Part shown: piece by piece, positions 1-9,932 of the stretch
How positions within the stretch are numbered: position 1 is the first letter of the stretch
Layout: the number at the start of each line of letters is the position of its first letter
From: Dichomitus squalens LYAD-421 SS1
Lineage: Eukaryota; Basidiomycota; Agaricomycetes; Polyporales; Polyporaceae
Assembly: GCF_000275845.1 (NCBI RefSeq)
Contig: NW_006766929.1
Coordinates: 1-22,009, forward strand
DNA: 22,009 bases
Reading direction: 5' to 3'
Made by a program: the position numbers and the translations under genes
Notes under the pieces: generated by a model
What the model was told of the DNA's origin: nothing
The model's input: only the letters and a program-made list of their open reading frames with translations
Database searches by the model: none

Positions 1-1
1 G

Positions 2-631
2 TGTGGTACTCGGGAGGCTTGCTCTTACAGCCTCCGCATAGGAGAAAGGGAGAGAGACAGGTGACGACTCACCGAGGGGGAGGCCTGCGCATCCTGCCTC
101 CTGAATGTTCTCTACAGCCCCTTCGATCTTCTCCTTTGCGCATTGCGCAACCCCTGCCAGCTCGTTTGCGAGTTCAGCAATATGGTCGCCAGCGGCGGCC
201 ACCCTCGCCTCCAGGGTGCCGATGAGTTCTTTCGTCTGCGACTCAAAGCGGGTGAGTACAGCTTCCGTCAATGATTTGCTTACCGCGCTCTCTATGACCG
301 CCTTGGCATAGACGGCTAATGCTATGCAACACTCCGACGCCCATGCCATCTTCCCTGAGAGTCCCACTCCTACATGATGAAGGCCCGTGATGAGGCCCTC
401 CGCCGTGGGTTCTCCAGCCGCCGGTACCATCTGATTTTTCCGCAAGACAGCGAGAGCTTCGTCCATGGTCTAAATCTTGTCCACCGCTGCCGTAAAGGTG
501 GCTGTAGCCGGTGTGGACCGCAGTTGCTTGGTAGGCGGTGCGCCTGTCGCTACAGTTGTCGATGTCTTTCTTGTCTGCGAGGCGGTTTGTGGCGATGCTG
601 CCGGTCCTCGCCTGGTAGCGTCCTGGGGCAT
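2..631 (-). pseudogene. Fragment of retroelement gag/ORF1-like protein with an in-frame stop
   Basis: A minus-strand frame runs from an ATG at 631-629 to the left edge, about 210 codons, interrupted only by a TAG at 472-470. The frame resumes at once with ATG at 466-464. The first ~50 residues are rich in Thr, Ala and Pro. The rest is Ala/Glu-rich and looks helical (LIGTLEARVAAAGDHIAELA), then continues through a SYAEAVRASLPST stretch and out of the window. The overall style resembles the ORF1/gag-like proteins encoded by retroelements in polypore genomes; that assignment is from memory of the family, not from a search. Any reverse transcriptase would lie left of position 1. The stop could instead lie at an intron edge (ttag before ACCATGG), with translation starting at 466. 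I prefer a single nonsense change because the frame is open on both sides. Confidence 0.45.
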
Positions 632-1238
632 CCTGCTGTCCGTATGTATTGCTGCTGTTTCATGTACGCTATAGGCCGTCGCCCAGAGGGATAACTGACC
701 GCACGACGTAGCCCGCTCCTATTGGCTGACGATCGTGGGAAAGTTGCCGTAGGTGGTGGTACGAGTGAAAGGAGCTCAGAGAGAACTTAATGTGAAGTCA
801 GGATGGTGGACGGGAGTCAGAGATGTGCTTTCTGCCAGCAAGCCGCCGAAGTATCATGGGCGTCTACTCTGCCTTCTAGGTTTACATGGCCACGTGGCGG
901 GTCATCGCATCGCCGTGCGGCCGAATTGAGTACTCGCATTTCCGTCGTCTTCCCCGTGTGAGCAGAGCAGCTGCTTTGGGCCCTGGCCACTATGCGGCGT
1001 CCTGCCGGTAATTTTTACTTTTCTTTCCACCTTGTGGTCGCACCCATACATCGGATATCTCGCTAGTATTCACCCACACCTGTCGACATAGTAAAGAGTC
1101 CCCACAATCCGACACGGTGAACCCCAGACTTCAAACTTGTTCACTGGCACTCAGCCCTATTATATCTCAGAGATCACAGATCACCCTCAAGAGCGCGATT
1201 CTGTAGAACGGTGCGGTCGGTCGTAGCTACCAGCAACC
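632..1238. other. Intergenic, upstream of the P450
   Basis: No convincing coding frame on either strand. The left part may be the 5' flank of the retroelement fragment; the right part is the promoter and leader of the P450, with an AT-rich TATA-like patch near 1158. Confidence 0.5.
1158..1165 (+). promoter_or_regulatory. TATA-like element of the P450 gene
   Basis: TATTATAT lies about 75 bp upstream of the P450 start codon in otherwise GC-rich DNA. Position and composition fit a core promoter, but there is no other support. Confidence 0.3.
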
Positions 1239-3388
1239 ATGGAATACGCCCACTATCTGCCTCGGGACTTGGTGGTGTCCTTTCTGGGCCTTGTCTTCGT
1301 CTCCGTTGTCATGCGATCACTCCTGATGTGGCAAAGGCGGACTCGGGGCAAGCTGTTACCTCCGGGTCCGCGACACTTACCCATTCTTGGCTATCTCAAT
1401 GCTCCCAAATTCAAGCCGTGGTTTGCTTTCAAGGAGATGTCCACACGATACGGTGAGCCCACCGACCAGGCTAATAGATCCCGTATTCTGACTCTCCTGT
1501 CTTCTAGGCTCCGATATATTGTACTTCCGGAGGTTTGGCCAGCACAATATTGTGCTCTCCGACCCCTCCGTGATCACAGAGTACCTCGTAAAACGGACTA
1601 CGAATACTTCAGATAGGGTGCACAGCCCCTCTGTCACCTTGTGAGTGGCTTGCGGCCCCCCTTCGTTGTACGGAGACTTGACGAAGGCGATTAGGAGTAC
1701 CCTCAACAGGAGGCTTGCGTTCATGCCCTATGCGGCAGAATGGAGCGACTGCAGACGGGCGTTCTGGCAGCACTTCCATCCCGGCGCTTTAGGACGATAC
1801 AAGCATGTGCAATTGGCAGTCGCTCACCGCTTTCTTCTGAAGCTGCTCGAGAAACCTGCTGGCTTCCAGCAACACATACGATAGTAAGTGTCGCGGTTCT
1901 CGAATACAACGGTAAACAGGATCAAAATCTGACTGATGTATCTTGCCTTTATCTTGCCTTGGATGCAGTACCTTCGCGGCGACCATACTGAAGATTACAT
2001 ACGGCATTGACATTGACGACGAGAACGCTGAAATTGTCCAGGTTGTCGAGAACGCTGGCAAGGGTCCTGGACAGACCCTGATCCCTGGCAGGTTTCTGGT
2101 GGACTCCATCCCATTCCTACGTTTTGTGCCTGCGTGGATGCCAGGGGCCGGATTTCAGAGGCAGTTTGCTGAATGGGGTGCTGCGAGCAGGAAGTTGAAG
2201 GATTTTCCGTACGTACGTCGCAACACGGCATTCGTGAGTATCTCAACCTGCACTAGTCTGTGTCGCTCGTGTATCTTGATGGTCCGGGTTGCTGCAGACA
2301 GATAACGCTCTGCCTTCTTGCGCAACGATAGCCGACACCTTGCTTTCCGAGAAAGGAGAGACCGGAGAATATTCCTCGGGAATAGGACAGGAAGATCTCG
2401 TGAAGACTGTGTGTGGTGCTGCATATGTCGGTGAATACACCGTATCCCGTCCATCCATGGATAGCCGCTGACGTACCGAGATCCCACAGCTGGTGCAGAT
2501 ACGGTACGTCCTACGTCAACGCAGGATGGATCTATCTAAGCATGTAACCACCAGACATACTCGACACTGCAAGCTGCCTTCCTAGCCCTATCCTTGTATC
2601 CCGACGTCCAGAGGAAAGCACAAGCGGAGCTATTCGCCGTGGTCGGACCTGACCGTCTACCCGACTTTGGCGACCGGGAGGCCCTCGTGTACGTCAACGC
2701 ATTGGTCAAAGAGATGCTCCGGTGGTTCAACGTTACACCCCTTGGGATGGCCCACCGCACAATGGCGGACGATGAGCTCAACGGTTATTTCATACCCGCT
2801 GGAACCATGATCACGCCCAACATATGGTATTTTTTTTCGTTCGTCCATGCTCGCGGTAGACCCCCTCACATCAAGCACTCCGTGAATAGGGCGTGCATGC
2901 ACGATCCTGCAGAGTACGAAGACGCAGATGAGTTTCGTCCAGAACGCTTCATCCGCGATGGGAAACTAGATTCTACTGTCCGCGATCCCCTGGCATTCGC
3001 GTTCGGCTTTGGAAAACGGCACGTATCATGATGTCTTCCCTGTTATGTCACCTGTTATGTCAAGTGCGCATCTAAAGGGTCCTCCCGGGGACAGGATCTG
3101 CCCCGGCCGCTACTTCGCAGATACTGCCCTCTTTATAAACGTCGCCTCCGTCCTGCACGTCTTCGACATCACCCCTCCTCTGGACGAGAACGGCAACCCG
3201 ATCCGCGTCAAAATGGAGATGTCTGACGGCTTCATATCGTGCGCGGTACACGTCCTTTCCCCAATCTCTAATATGGCTTATCCGTTGGGTTTCCATGGGA
3301 CGGTCACAGGTACCCCGAGGACTGCCGCTGCACAATCCGCCCCCGCTCGGAGAAGGCCGCAGCGTTGATCCTGAAAACTCAAGGCTAA
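1239..3388 (+). CDS. Cytochrome P450 monooxygenase, ten exons, 518 aa
   Basis: Haem-thiolate monooxygenase, expected in the ER membrane with NADPH-P450 reductase as partner; substrate unknown. Exons: 1239-1452, 1508-1640, 1710-1883, 1969-2233, 2298-2430, 2490-2503, 2555-2826, 2890-3018, 3095-3238, 3310-3388 (1557 nt, in frame). The start ATG sits in a good context (ACCATGG). Residues ~11-31 form a membrane anchor, followed by the Pro-rich hinge LLPPGPRHLP. The I-helix motif AGADTT is at ~307-312, ExxR (EMLR) at 364-367, PERF at 419-422, and the haem signature FGFGKRICPG at 440-449 with Cys447 as ligand. All key residues are present, so it should be active. The sequence resembles CYP5144-like basidiomycete P450s; family placement is inference. 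Exon 6 is only 14 nt. Intron 8 (3019-3094) needs a GC donor; a GT-AG alternative (3023-3077) is also in frame and adds seven residues. The gene converges on the protease, with 228 bp between stop codons. Confidence 0.9.
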
Positions 3389-3616
3389 CTCGGTAGTTTC
3401 TATGATACATACAATATGACCGAACGCCAAGCGAGAGCCGATCACAAGGTTGACTGAACCTTACATCGCGAGTGACAGCCGTGGATTGTGTCACGCCAAA
3501 ATGGATTGTATGCGTCACATACAACAGCTGTCTATCATGTACACTTGTACAAATCATTCTTGTTCTTGTCGTGAAGAGGATCGGGTCAGTACTCAATGGC
3601 CAGTTTCCGCGCTCCT

Positions 3617-6233
3617 TCATGGGAGCGCGAGGAACAGAGGCATGAGCTTGCTGAGGTTCGGAGTGCCCACTCCGGTGACCGGGTCCCATCCCTCGGTGCT
3701 AATAGGATCATGAGCACAAGGCACTAAACCATAGAAGCCCAGATACTTACGCGGTGAAGCCGGGCGTGCCTATGGATCCAATAAGATCATGTCAGTCTGC
3801 AATTCGACAGGCAGGATCATGCAAACCTACCGCAACCCTGGTTTCCACCGGTCGTGATGTCGTTGAAAGCAGCCTGGAACTCATCGGTGTAGATCTATCC
3901 TCGCGCATGAGCCTAGGTCAATAAGCTCCCTTCCTTCACTTACCGCTGGGTTGATGAATCCTAGCAGCACATGTCAGACTGATACAAGAGTACGCGCACA
4001 TGTGCATAACACTCACCAACGGGTCCTTTCCCGGCAGCGATGCGAGCATCGTTGATGAGCGTGATCATAGAGCCGACGACGGGCGAGGAGCACGAAGTCC
4101 CGAAGACAAGCTCGAATTCACCAGCAACCGCTGGAAGAAAAGACCATCAGCCGCGTGACTCCTTCGTTCCCGTCATCCACTTACCAACAACATAGTTGGC
4201 GCTAACCAGGTGAAGTTCAGTAACAAGCTCCTCAACAGCAGCGAAGGACATGGACTAACCCGTTCGCAGAGAGATCAGGGAAACCCCGAGCCACGCCCGA
4301 GTTGTTGAACTGCTCCCCGGTGAACGGCGGCGGGTGGTTGGTCAAAAAGCTCGTCACCGCAGTAGCCTGATAGTCCGGCATTTCGAAGAAGTTACTGAAG
4401 CCTCCTCCGCTGAAGATGACCTGCTCGCACGCGCCCTCTGGATCGTTGACAGTCGATCCGGGGTTGATCTGCGTCGCCCCAACACCAGTCACGAACGGAC
4501 AAGTGACTGGGAAGTCGGGGTTGAACTGAACACCCCCACGGCGCGCAGGTTGGCCTATGGAACGGGACAGGTTAAGGTGAGTTCGGGAATAATTGAGCAG
4601 ATAAAAAAACACTACCATTTCCATCCAGGCACACGCCCCCACCACCTGCAACACCATCGTCCCCGGAACTGTAAAGCACAGTCGTGCCCAGCATGCCGAG
4701 CTTGGCATACTCGGTGCACTGGCGCTGCGCGTACGCAGCAGTGACGGATGCCTCGTCCTGGCCATAGGATGTCGACGTGACGAATGGCGGGGTCAATATA
4801 CCGCAGGATGCAGGCCCTGATTCAACGTGCAGCATGAAGACATCAACCTTCATTGACACAAGCGCTACTGACCGTTAAACCCTCCGGGAAGTGGGTCTGG
4901 GTAAATACCATCCTGGAGACAACCTTCAGCACTGTTCGCTTGCAAGTCATCGCCGGGAAGTGCACACCTGAGTGGGATCGTCGCCGCCTTCAAAAGTACA
5001 GAAGGATGCATCAACAGCGTCGAGCCAGTTGTCGAATGAGGCGCCCTCAACCAGGTCTCCAGTCTGTAGTAGTAGAATGGGCTGAGGGTTGGTAAGACCG
5101 AACGCGTATTGAAGGTCGAGGTCGCTCTCCCCATTGAAGTCAAATCCGGTGTCGTCCGTCTGGTCAACGCCTCCGTCGATCGAAATGAGGATCGGCGCCG
5201 TGCCGACTTGGGAGGGAGAAAAGTTCCTGGAAGCTCGGTATCATTATGGAGATGACGCAGAAACGGAGTCTGTGTGACCGACGCGAAAAACATGTCCAGG
5301 TCGCTCTGCAAAAACGCCTGGGGAGTGAACTCAACTACACATGCCGGATAAGCAAGCGGCCATCCACTACGCCTTTGGGAGGAACTCACGAATGCCGAAG
5401 GTGTTCGTGTCCGTAGAGACAGGCGTATAATCGATCGAATACAACGCCCTTAAGCAATCGAGAGTAATCTCTTCGTCGCAGGTCGATAGGTCCTGAGGTA
5501 CGGTAGCAAGAGGCGAAGTGTCAGCCTTCAGCTTCGGACCCTGTTTGATGTGAGTTGAAGGCCGCTCGAAGGAACGCTTCCGAAGCTGGTTAGGGGTCGG
5601 CACGCGATGAAGGAAGTGCACCGTGGGCTTGATCAAGTCGATATGCTCCCGAATGTCCTCAGGCACCGAGTATGAGTGGCAGCCTACCGCGAATATCGCA
5701 TGCGTCAGCATCGTCCGAACGGCCTCAGTAGTGGGGTTTTCATGACTGGCGGGCTCACCGATCTGCTGCGCTCCAGTCTCGGGGTGCGTGTACACATGGT
5801 ACTCGGCGTTAATAAGCGTCTCCGCCTCTTCGACCGTTGCGTCTACCTCGATCCAGCCTTTGGACTTGCTCAGCTTCAAGCGTGACCTGTCGATCCCAGA
5901 GTCGGTGAGCCACTCGACGACGCGTTCGATTGTATCGGTGCTCGGCGCGAAGGTGTCGACGATCTCCTTCGCGGTGAAGTGCTGTCCATATGTGGGAGAA
6001 GACGGGTGCGAGACGGACATGAGCATCTCCTCGACCTTATGCAAGTTGCTCTGTGTGAGCCCGAAGCGCATAGGCAGCACCGCGCTCGGTTCGAGTCGAC
6101 GTGTGAGCACCCAGTCGCGGGGCTCCTGGGCGCGCTTCTCATGCACGACCAGGTTGGAGCGCCGGGTTATGGAGGGTGCGGCGATCGCGAGGGTGGCGAG
6201 GGCAAACGCCCAAGTCAGAGAGAATAGACGCAT
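3617..6233 (-). CDS. Sedolisin (S53) secreted serine-carboxyl peptidase, thirteen exons, 642 aa
   Basis: Acid protease of the tripeptidyl-peptidase/aorsin type, secreted to digest extracellular protein. Exons in reading order: 6233-5759, 5683-5390, 5334-5283, 5226-4968, 4912-4873, 4816-4616, 4554-4260, 4201-4185, 4130-4017, 3960-3944, 3894-3831, 3769-3751, 3698-3617 (1929 nt, in frame). A signal peptide (MRLFSLTWAFALATLAIAA) is followed by a pro-kumamolisin activation domain to about residue 200. The catalytic domain begins near FGILEFTPQA. Catalytic Glu307 and Asp311 lie in NGESDLDLQYA, the oxyanion Asp426 in YSSGDDG, and the nucleophile Ser557 in FGTSCSSPV. Asp600 (NDITTG) and the GWDPVTG segment are probable calcium-site parts. 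Nothing essential is missing, so it should be functional once processed. Exons 8, 10 and 12 are only 17, 17 and 19 nt. The donor of intron 3 (GTCGGT) is weak, but the join gives the family motif FFANFSPSQVG. A TATA-like run lies near 6341-6347, about 110 bp upstream. Confidence 0.92.
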
Positions 6234-7568
6234 GGCGCGTGGGGTGCTGAGATGGGTTTGAAGGGTCAGGGATGACTGCGCCTGGAAGCTACGGGTGGTG
6301 GAGGGGTGTCCCGCTTGCCCAGCATGCTGCGCCTGCGAGCATATAAGGGTGAGACGAGGACATCTTTAGAGGACGTAGCACACGGGCAATACACGCACCT
6401 AGCTGGTGTGACTGTGAATTTCCCTCAGACGTTTATGTGGGATGTGAAAGCGTTATCTCGGCTACTATCGCACGAGACTCGTACCTTGCCATGGTTCACG
6501 CGTTACCTGCAGGTCAGAACCGCTGGATACCCAGGAAGCGTCCACACGCAAACACGTCCACAATGGCATGGGATCAGAGCAGGGAATTGCCTTCATTCGA
6601 ACCAGCGTTGGAACTGGTGATCTGAATATGGTTCCCACTGGCAGAAGAGATACCTCATGGTAAAGAGCCTGGTGTGGATGACTACGACATGCCCGTAGTA
6701 TTGGGAAGATCCGACAAGAGCTGGCACTGATGCCGGTGATGAGTCTTGATTACAAAAATACGCCGCGCCATTGTGCCGAATTGAGAGAACACCACGACGA
6801 GTACATGCCAGCACAGCCTGGGTATTGCATCAGTATCGAGACCTATCAATCTGCACGAGTGTTGAGGTGCGGGGATTGCACTCAAACGTGACCTACCTTT
6901 GTAGAGAGTCTCGCAAGAGCGACGCATTGTAGTGTCTAAAGTGCGCGAGCAAAGCCGTTATACTAGTTAACCGTGGCTACAATACGACAACTTTCAACTA
7001 GTACGGTAGTCGGAGGCCCGGTATCGCTCTCACGGTCACGTTTCCCGGCAGTGTTTCTCGAAGGCGCTTGCACCCGCTGCATTCCATGCCCACATATCGA
7101 GATACAGGACACAGACCACGGATACTCTCACTAGTCGTCTCACGACCCGGAGATACCTATACTACGATCGACTGGACGATACGATACGCATCTGTGTAAC
7201 CGCTACTGTGACTGTAAAACGTCGAGCAAATGCAATTGCCAATCGTAGTAACATAATCGAATACATCAATCATGAGTAAGATGGATTGGCCCAAAGGGCG
7301 ACAAGTCAGGTAGAGCATCCGAGGCGTTATACTGTATGACAGGTGATTATATGACGGAGGTTAGGGTGTGCTGTTCCTCGCTCCCCGTAGGGCGAAACTA
7401 AGACCACTCGCATATACTATGAACTCGGGCATCACTAGTATCGTGAGGCAAATCTATAGTAATGGAATCAAGCTGAGGCACCGCCAAAAATACGCGAGTG
7501 TCACAAGGCGGAGAGTCGTTCCTCGCTAGGGAAGCTCGAGACGTCTCGTCCGTCAGATCCCAGCTCGT
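6234..7568. other. 1.3 kb without a recognisable gene
   Basis: The left ~150 bp should be the protease promoter and the right end the 3' flank of the coiled-coil gene. Only short, unconvincing open frames occur in between. I saw no tRNA, inverted repeat or transposon ends. Confidence 0.5.
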
Positions 7569-9721
7569 CTAACGGACCGAGGTCGACGACAAGAGCCTGT
7601 TGCTAGGCGTCTTTCCCTGCTTCCTAGAGCAATGTTCTCCGCCGGAATTAGGGTCGCGGTCAGGACTCGCAGGTGGAGTACGTTGCTGCATGTTCAGGAC
7701 GTCGTCCGAGTGCTCGGCTAAAACCGTGGGTTGAAGTGTCAACTGTATTTGGATGGCTTTACCCATTAGGTCGACGAGGGTGTCCTTCTCAGCGAGCTTC
7801 CGTGAGTAGTTCTGTGGAGCGGTCCGAGCTTCTTTAAGCGCGTCCTTGTTAGCGGCCGACTCGTAAAGTTGGAGATTGTGAGCATCCTTGTATTCCTCCC
7901 TCTCCAGCTGGAGGGTCTTCACCCGATGGATCTGGCTCTGGGGAAGGCATCAACCACAATGCCCCTGATCGCGCTTCGCGGACCTGACACTCACATGGAA
8001 CGTCTTGAACTTGTCGCAGCTTGTCCGGGGCGTGGCCATTTCTTCCTGAAGGTGGCATATCGGCGTAGTAAGCTCAACAATCGCGAAAGCGCCATGCTTA
8101 AACTCGATGATTCGATGCATACCTTGAGGATCTTGTTCTCAGAGGTCAACATCTCACTGACCTTCGTCAGCTCCTTGCACTTCGCCTCCAAGACCTTGTG
8201 TGCTGCCGCAATCTTCCTCTCCTTCGCCGCTGAAGAGGGGATTCGCGTCCTTGACCGAGCGATAGCAGCCTCCTTCTCTGCGACCGCCGCATCTCTCTCC
8301 AATGTCATCGCAACAAGAGCGCGTTCAAACGTGGCGCACGCAGCGACGGCAGCATCCAGCTCGGCGTTCGTCATATGCGTCTCGGCTACAGGGGCATCTC
8401 TTTCGATCTTCCCGCTAGCGACCACACGCTGCTCCTCGTCCCGCTGAGCGATGGCGGAACACTTCTCATGCTCTGCAGCGTCCCTAGTAGCCGAGGCGTT
8501 CTGAGCCAACATGTCATTGATGGCAGCGAGCTGGGTCACAGCGAAGTCGCGTTGCGCGGCCGCCTCGAGCTTCTCGGCGACGGCGACGTCTCTCTCGGCG
8601 GTCATGCTAACAAGGGCCCTTTCGGTTGCGCCTTTTTCCACGACCGCCGCGTCCCGCTCAGCAGTCACCTTGGCGAGGCCAGCGCGATGTTTGATGGTGC
8701 GAGCGGAGTCGTCCGCAAGATGGACCTCGCGTTGCTCCCTGAGACGCTCGACCTCCTGCTTGAGGTCCGCAACCTTGGCCCGCAGCGCGTCCTCGGTGGC
8801 AGAGCCACACCCGTCGGAAGCACGAGCCGCGGGGGTGACGGGCGCCCGCGTGCTCTCGAGCTCAGCGGCGAGCTTGTCCTGGGCCTCCAAGAGCTCGTCT
8901 CGTACAATCGTGAGGGTGCTTACCCGCTCGATGAAGACAGCTTGATCACCGGCATGTTTAGACCTCTCTGCTGTAGTCGTCCTGTTGACTTCTACGACCT
9001 CCTGCTCTAGTTCGATGACCTTTCGCTCGCGTGCGGGGTGGAGGTCTTGCGCGGCCGATGTAGTGCGGCAAGTGGCATTTTCCTTCTCGAGCCTCGCGAT
9101 AGCGACTCTGAGCGCGGCGTTCTCGGTTGCGAGCCCAACGTTGTTATGTCTGAGCGCGGCGTTGTCCCCGGTGAGGGTCATGTTGTCCTGCATAAGTACG
9201 GCGTTATTGTCGCTAAGCCCGGCGTTGTCCCGCTCGAGCGCAGTGTTGTCGTCACGGAGCGTGGTGTTCTCCTGGTCGAGTGCAAGGTTGTCCTCTCTGA
9301 GTTCCGCGTTATCGTGTTCGAGCGCTGAAACGCGTTCGATTTGCTTCGCAAGGTGGACCTGCCGGTCCTGGTCGAAGATGAACAGAAGATACGAGCCCGA
9401 TTCCACAAGTTTAGTGGCCTGTGCACCGATGCATGTGAGTCGTCGTCGTCGACGCATGCAAGCACGACTCGCCTTGTTCGTCCACAGGTCAAACGTGTCA
9501 GCCATCCCAAGGATGATACGGAGAGTTTCAGCCGAGGTGCCGTACTTGGGAGCGATCTCTTCGACGTAGCGGCGAGCGGTGAAACCCGTGGCCTTGCACC
9601 AAAATATGTAAGCAAGCATGGTGAGGGCTAGGAGGATGGTGAGAGGATCGATCTTTAAGCTGTACACGATGAACATGGGAATCGCAAGGACGTCATGGAG
9701 TTGCGCAGCGATTGAAGCCAT
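7569..9721 (-). CDS. Membrane-anchored long coiled-coil protein, about 681 aa, unknown function
   Basis: No family recognised. Exon 1 runs 9721-8123, exon 2 8072-7995, exon 3 7937-7569 (2046 nt, in frame). Residues ~27-47 (LTILLALTMLAYIFWCKATGF) form one membrane span near the N-terminus; a basic run RRRRR is at 90-94. Residues ~127-520 are almost all coiled coil. Within this, 134-215 is a regular zipper with Leu every seven residues and Asn four residues after each Leu. Residues ~351-385 and ~464-487 carry repeated ERDAAVxEK blocks. The C-terminal ~60 residues are Pro/Ser-rich and look disordered. The last intron (7994-7938) has good GTGAGT and CAG ends. The first is less certain: 8122-8073 ends in TTGAG, while a rival intron from a GTCAGT donor (after ELTK) to 8097 is also in frame. 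Without splicing, the frame ends at 7991 (576 aa). A tethering or scaffold role is a guess from shape alone. Confidence 0.75.
9089..9322 (-). repeat. Degenerate 21-bp tandem repeat encoding Leu/Asn heptads
   Basis: Within the coiled-coil gene, eleven to twelve successive 21-bp units encode L-x-x-(D/E/N)-N-x-x. On the plus strand this appears as recurring gcgttgtc / ctcgagcgc-like blocks. Leu recurs at residues 134, 141, 148 and so on to 211; Asn recurs at 138, 145 and so on to 201, then again at 215. The units have drifted at third positions while keeping Leu and Asn, which suggests old expansion followed by selection on the protein. Confidence 0.8.
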
Positions 9722-9932
9722 GTTGGAAGGGAAGGCTATGATGAGAATGGGGACTGTTCAAGAAACGTAGTGCCTGCTGGTTTGTGGTGCAGCAGCAAGG
9801 CGAGTGGTTCAGAGTGTGGAAGGGAAGTGTTCTCTGCAGTGCGAGACGTCGTTGATGGGTCGTTCTTGTCCTACGACTGTTGCGCGATGTAAGAGGGACC
9901 GAGCCCAGAGTGGTAAATGAGAGGCAAGCTGT

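Noticed and set aside
4334..4744. Plus-strand frame of 136 codons
   Set aside because: It is antisense to the conserved sedolisin catalytic exons and has no family resemblance.
5227..5282. Apparent frameshift in the sedolisin frame after MFF
   Set aside because: A 56-nt intron with GT-AG ends removes the misfit and restores the family motif FFANFSPSQVG, so the gene is not broken.
1239..6233. P450 and protease as part of a secondary-metabolite cluster
   Set aside because: No synthase, transferase, transporter or regulator is nearby; convergent orientation gives no evidence of a shared pathway.
8375..9010. Long plus-strand frames opposite the coiled-coil gene
   Set aside because: They mirror the repetitive Ala/Glu/Arg codons of the minus-strand gene and have no independent coding features.
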